DNA of 64,000 bases, taken from Halorhabdus rudnickae. Its GTDB lineage: Archaea; Halobacteriota; Halobacteria; Halobacteriales; Haloarculaceae. The stretch spans positions 62,001 to 126,000 of the forward strand of contig NZ_CAAHFB010000004.1 of assembly GCF_900880625.1 (NCBI RefSeq), written 5' to 3'. Below the pieces are notes generated by a model. That model was not told the origin of the DNA, did not search any database, and saw only the letters and a list, made by a program, of their open reading frames with translations. The position numbers and the translations under genes are program-made. Within the stretch, counting starts at the first letter, position 1. The number at the start of each line of letters is the position of its first letter. Below, one piece after another: positions 62,031 through 64,000 of this stretch.

Positions 62031-63816
62031 ATGAGCGCCTCGGAGATCGTCGAAATCGAATCCGATCGCGCTTCGAGTCGTCGACCTCGTCACTCTCGTC
62101 CGCCATCCCGTAGATTCCGCGAATCAGATGGCAGCAATGGCCGGATACGTGACGGACAATCCCGGAGTGGTGGGGAAGATCCCGAGCATGATGGCCGAGC
62201 AGGTCACACAGAAACAGCAAACACGTAACCCGTTTCTCGAGGACGACCACGAGTACGCGACGTTCCGGAATAGCTGGTATCTGGGATACGCGACTGGCTC
62301 GGGCATCTCGATGGTTATCGGAGACAAGGGATCAAGTGCCATCGTCGGTCGCCTTTCCTCGTCGAGCACGCGCATCGGACGTGCGATGCGGGCGCTGAAG
62401 GCCGCGAAAACGGGGCTGAAGGCAAGCGTCTCGACGAAGACGATGGCGCTCGTGGGTCGAGTCACGAAGAAAGCCCCCGACGTGGATATCGACACGGGCC
62501 AGATAGCCAACCGCTTGAGTGAGGTGTCTCAGCCCGTCCGCCATCGGACGACCAAGCAGTTGCGCGAGATGGATGCGGACACGTTGCGGTGGGTCTCTGA
62601 CAACGGGATCGTCTACAAATCCGCGTCGAAAGCCACACGCGTCGTGCGGGCGACCGGCAAGACCGGGCAACGAGCCCTCGAACAACTCGATGTGGATAGT
62701 CGCGCGGCGCTGTTGGAACTCTCCGAGCAGATCAAAACCGAGCGGGTGATCCTGCGCGCTTGGGAACGGGGCGAGATCGATACCAAGCAACTCGGGTCGC
62801 TGTTGCGCCGGTTCGATGGAATGAGCGGCGACGAACTGTCGATTTCGAAGGGGATCATCAGACGGAGTGACGACGAGGGAATTCAGCTCCTCTGCCGCGG
62901 TTCGGTCTGCAATAGCCCGTGTCGGCCCTTCGAGGAAGTGCTGGACGACATCGACAGCGCATCGCTGACGATCAGTGAGGACGATGTCACAGAATTGGGG
63001 ACGGTCCTCGCTAAGGAAAGCGAGGATGTCGATTACTCGGTTGACAATGCAGAAGCGCTGATCTCGGATATCGATTCGTTCGATCAGCTGGACCGGGCCG
63101 TCCGGAAGATCGACGACCTTGATGGCGCGGCCAGTCGCCAGGCATGAGACTTGGTCGAAGAGACGGGCGATGACAGGGTACACTTGCTCAATAAGGTGGC
63201 CGATGCCTCCCTGCAGAAGCTCTTAGACTGTGACGAAATCGAGACGGACGACTTCGTCGAAGCGACACGGAAGTACGCCGATATGGACTCGGTCAAACGG
63301 TCGCAGTTCCGGGAGTTGCTTGCGGATGATGACCTTCGGGACTCGTAGGTGAGTGACATAGGAAATACAAGTATCTCATTAGATAGCATTGAAGACGCTC
63401 TTGATAGGATCTGCCGTGTGGATATCCTGGAACGGCAATTACAACGTAAGTTCAAGCATACGGATGATTTCGGGGTGGCCGGGAACTGGAATAGTAATAA
63501 CAAAGAAGTATTCCAAAATCCCCTCACACGTCATATTGCAGATACAGCAACTCGATCAATCGACGGTACGTATCGTGGTAGGAATGTGACCTATCCTGAT
63601 AACTCTCAGACGGGTAATACCGTGATTGTCTCGACCGACGGTTGGAAATATAGATATTCTTACAATAATGCACAGGCAGTTGTCGATGCCAATTCCATCG
63701 GAATCGTCGGGGCGAGCCGATTTCGACTCATTCGCGGATTCTTTTCCTCGTTTAACTGGGGAATGGGCTCGGCTTGTACAATCGAAGGCGAGGTTCATCG
63801 CGTCTCAAGGTTGTAA
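62031..63816 (+). pseudogene. Decayed polymorphic-toxin-like gene with a colicin D-like C-terminal domain
   Basis: A start-like MSASEIVEIESD at 62031 is followed by a frameshift near 62050-62085. From there one frame runs to 63816, with stops TGA at 63145-63147 and TAG at 63346-63348. Its parts are a helical N-region ('VVDLVTLVRHPVDSANQMAA', 'YVTDNPGVVGKIPSMMAEQV', 'QLGSLLRRFDGMSGDELSIS'), a linker, and a C-terminal module from about 63439: LQRKFKHTDDFGVAGNWNSN, then a GTYRG block and GWKYRYSYNNAQAVV. The KFKH--DFGV-GN-N pattern with GTYRG resembles colicin D-type anticodon tRNases of polymorphic toxins, and the His in KFKH would be catalytic. The gene looks inactivated. Confidence 0.6.
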
Positions 63817-63935
63817 ACGAATGTCACTTCGGCCCTCAAATCCTGCCGGTAAATGCCCTACAATCGGGCACCTACCGCTACCAATCTGAAAGACTCGCCA
63901 ATAAATACAGGAGGATTCGGCACGAACTAACACGT

Positions 63936-64000
63936 ATGAATCACCAATCGAGTCCTGGGGTCGATACAGTCGACGAAGACGAGAGACCGGGATTCGATTC
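63936..64000 (+). CDS. Start of an unknown gene (partial), candidate immunity partner
   Basis: The ATG at 63936 opens a frame to the window end: MNHQSSPGVDTVDEDERPGF. A TATA-like AATAAATAC (63900-63908) ends 27 nt before it, which supports a real start. The acidic composition is halophilic. Position directly after the toxin-like gene is where an immunity gene would be expected, but 21 codons are too few to judge. Confidence 0.4.
   Translation, partial: MNHQSSPGVDTVDEDERPGFD

Noticed and set aside
1-64000. CRISPR array, rRNA or tRNA genes
   Set aside because: No regularly spaced repeats, and no rRNA or tRNA sequence recognised on reading either strand.

Overview
The window is from an extreme halophilic archaeon (class Halobacteria). 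The proteins are strongly acidic, secreted proteins carry twin-arginine signals followed by lipoboxes, many genes have a TATA box 24-28 nt before an ATG with no leader, and several families are typical of haloarchaea (HerA/NurA, PhoU fused to an AbrB-like domain, TrmB regulators, MaeB fused to a phosphotransacetylase domain, CxxC mini-proteins). A Haloarculaceae member such as Halorhabdus is a reasonable guess, but this is not proven. I saw no rRNA, tRNA or CRISPR.

Layout. 0-6.8 kb: a BMP-type nucleoside ABC importer on the minus strand, divergent from a uridine phosphorylase and a phosphohexomutase-family enzyme; together they look like a nucleoside salvage block. 6.8-10.6 kb: a UspA, the HerA ATPase, an endonuclease/exonuclease/phosphatase-fold enzyme and a small haloarchaeal protein. 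10.6-28 kb: a visibly more AT-rich island. It carries what looks like a whole catabolic route for N-acetylglucosamine or its beta-linked oligosaccharides: SIS-type glucosamine-6-phosphate deaminase, NagA deacetylase, a CUT1 sugar ABC importer (binding protein, two permeases, MalK-like ATPase), a cytoplasmic GH3 beta-N-acetylhexosaminidase, a BadF/BadG-type sugar kinase, a DUF218 protein, a second binding protein without an export signal, and a TrmB regulator. Two decayed transposase genes of one IS family sit at either end of the island in inverted orientation.

28-38.5 kb is core-like: tandem Usp, old yellow enzyme, RNase H-like protein, a small convergent pair (51-aa acidic protein and lipoprotein), MaeB, CtaA, a CNNM/CBS membrane protein, a split DUF7260-like gene, a metallophosphoesterase and a small partner. 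38.5-46.4 kb is a peptide/nickel-type ABC operon (binding protein, DppB, DppC, DppD, DppF) that ends in an inositol-monophosphatase-family gene. 46.5-53.9 kb holds comB interrupted by an in-frame TGA, then the phosphate regulon pstSCAB-phoU-phoU2 on the minus strand.

54-60 kb: two tandem 55-aa zinc-ribbon paralogues, NurA, GpmI, HtpX, a membrane protein and a UPF0145 protein. 60-64 kb is an accessory hot spot. It has a low-GC three-gene cassette of unknown function, bounded by a 49-nt duplication of the start of the UPF0145 gene. Next to it is a decayed polymorphic-toxin-like gene whose C-terminal module resembles a colicin D-type tRNase; it is broken by a frameshift and two in-frame stops.

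The most interesting items are the IS-bounded amino-sugar island, the decayed archaeal toxin with its neighbouring orphan cassette, and the three in-frame nonsense codons.
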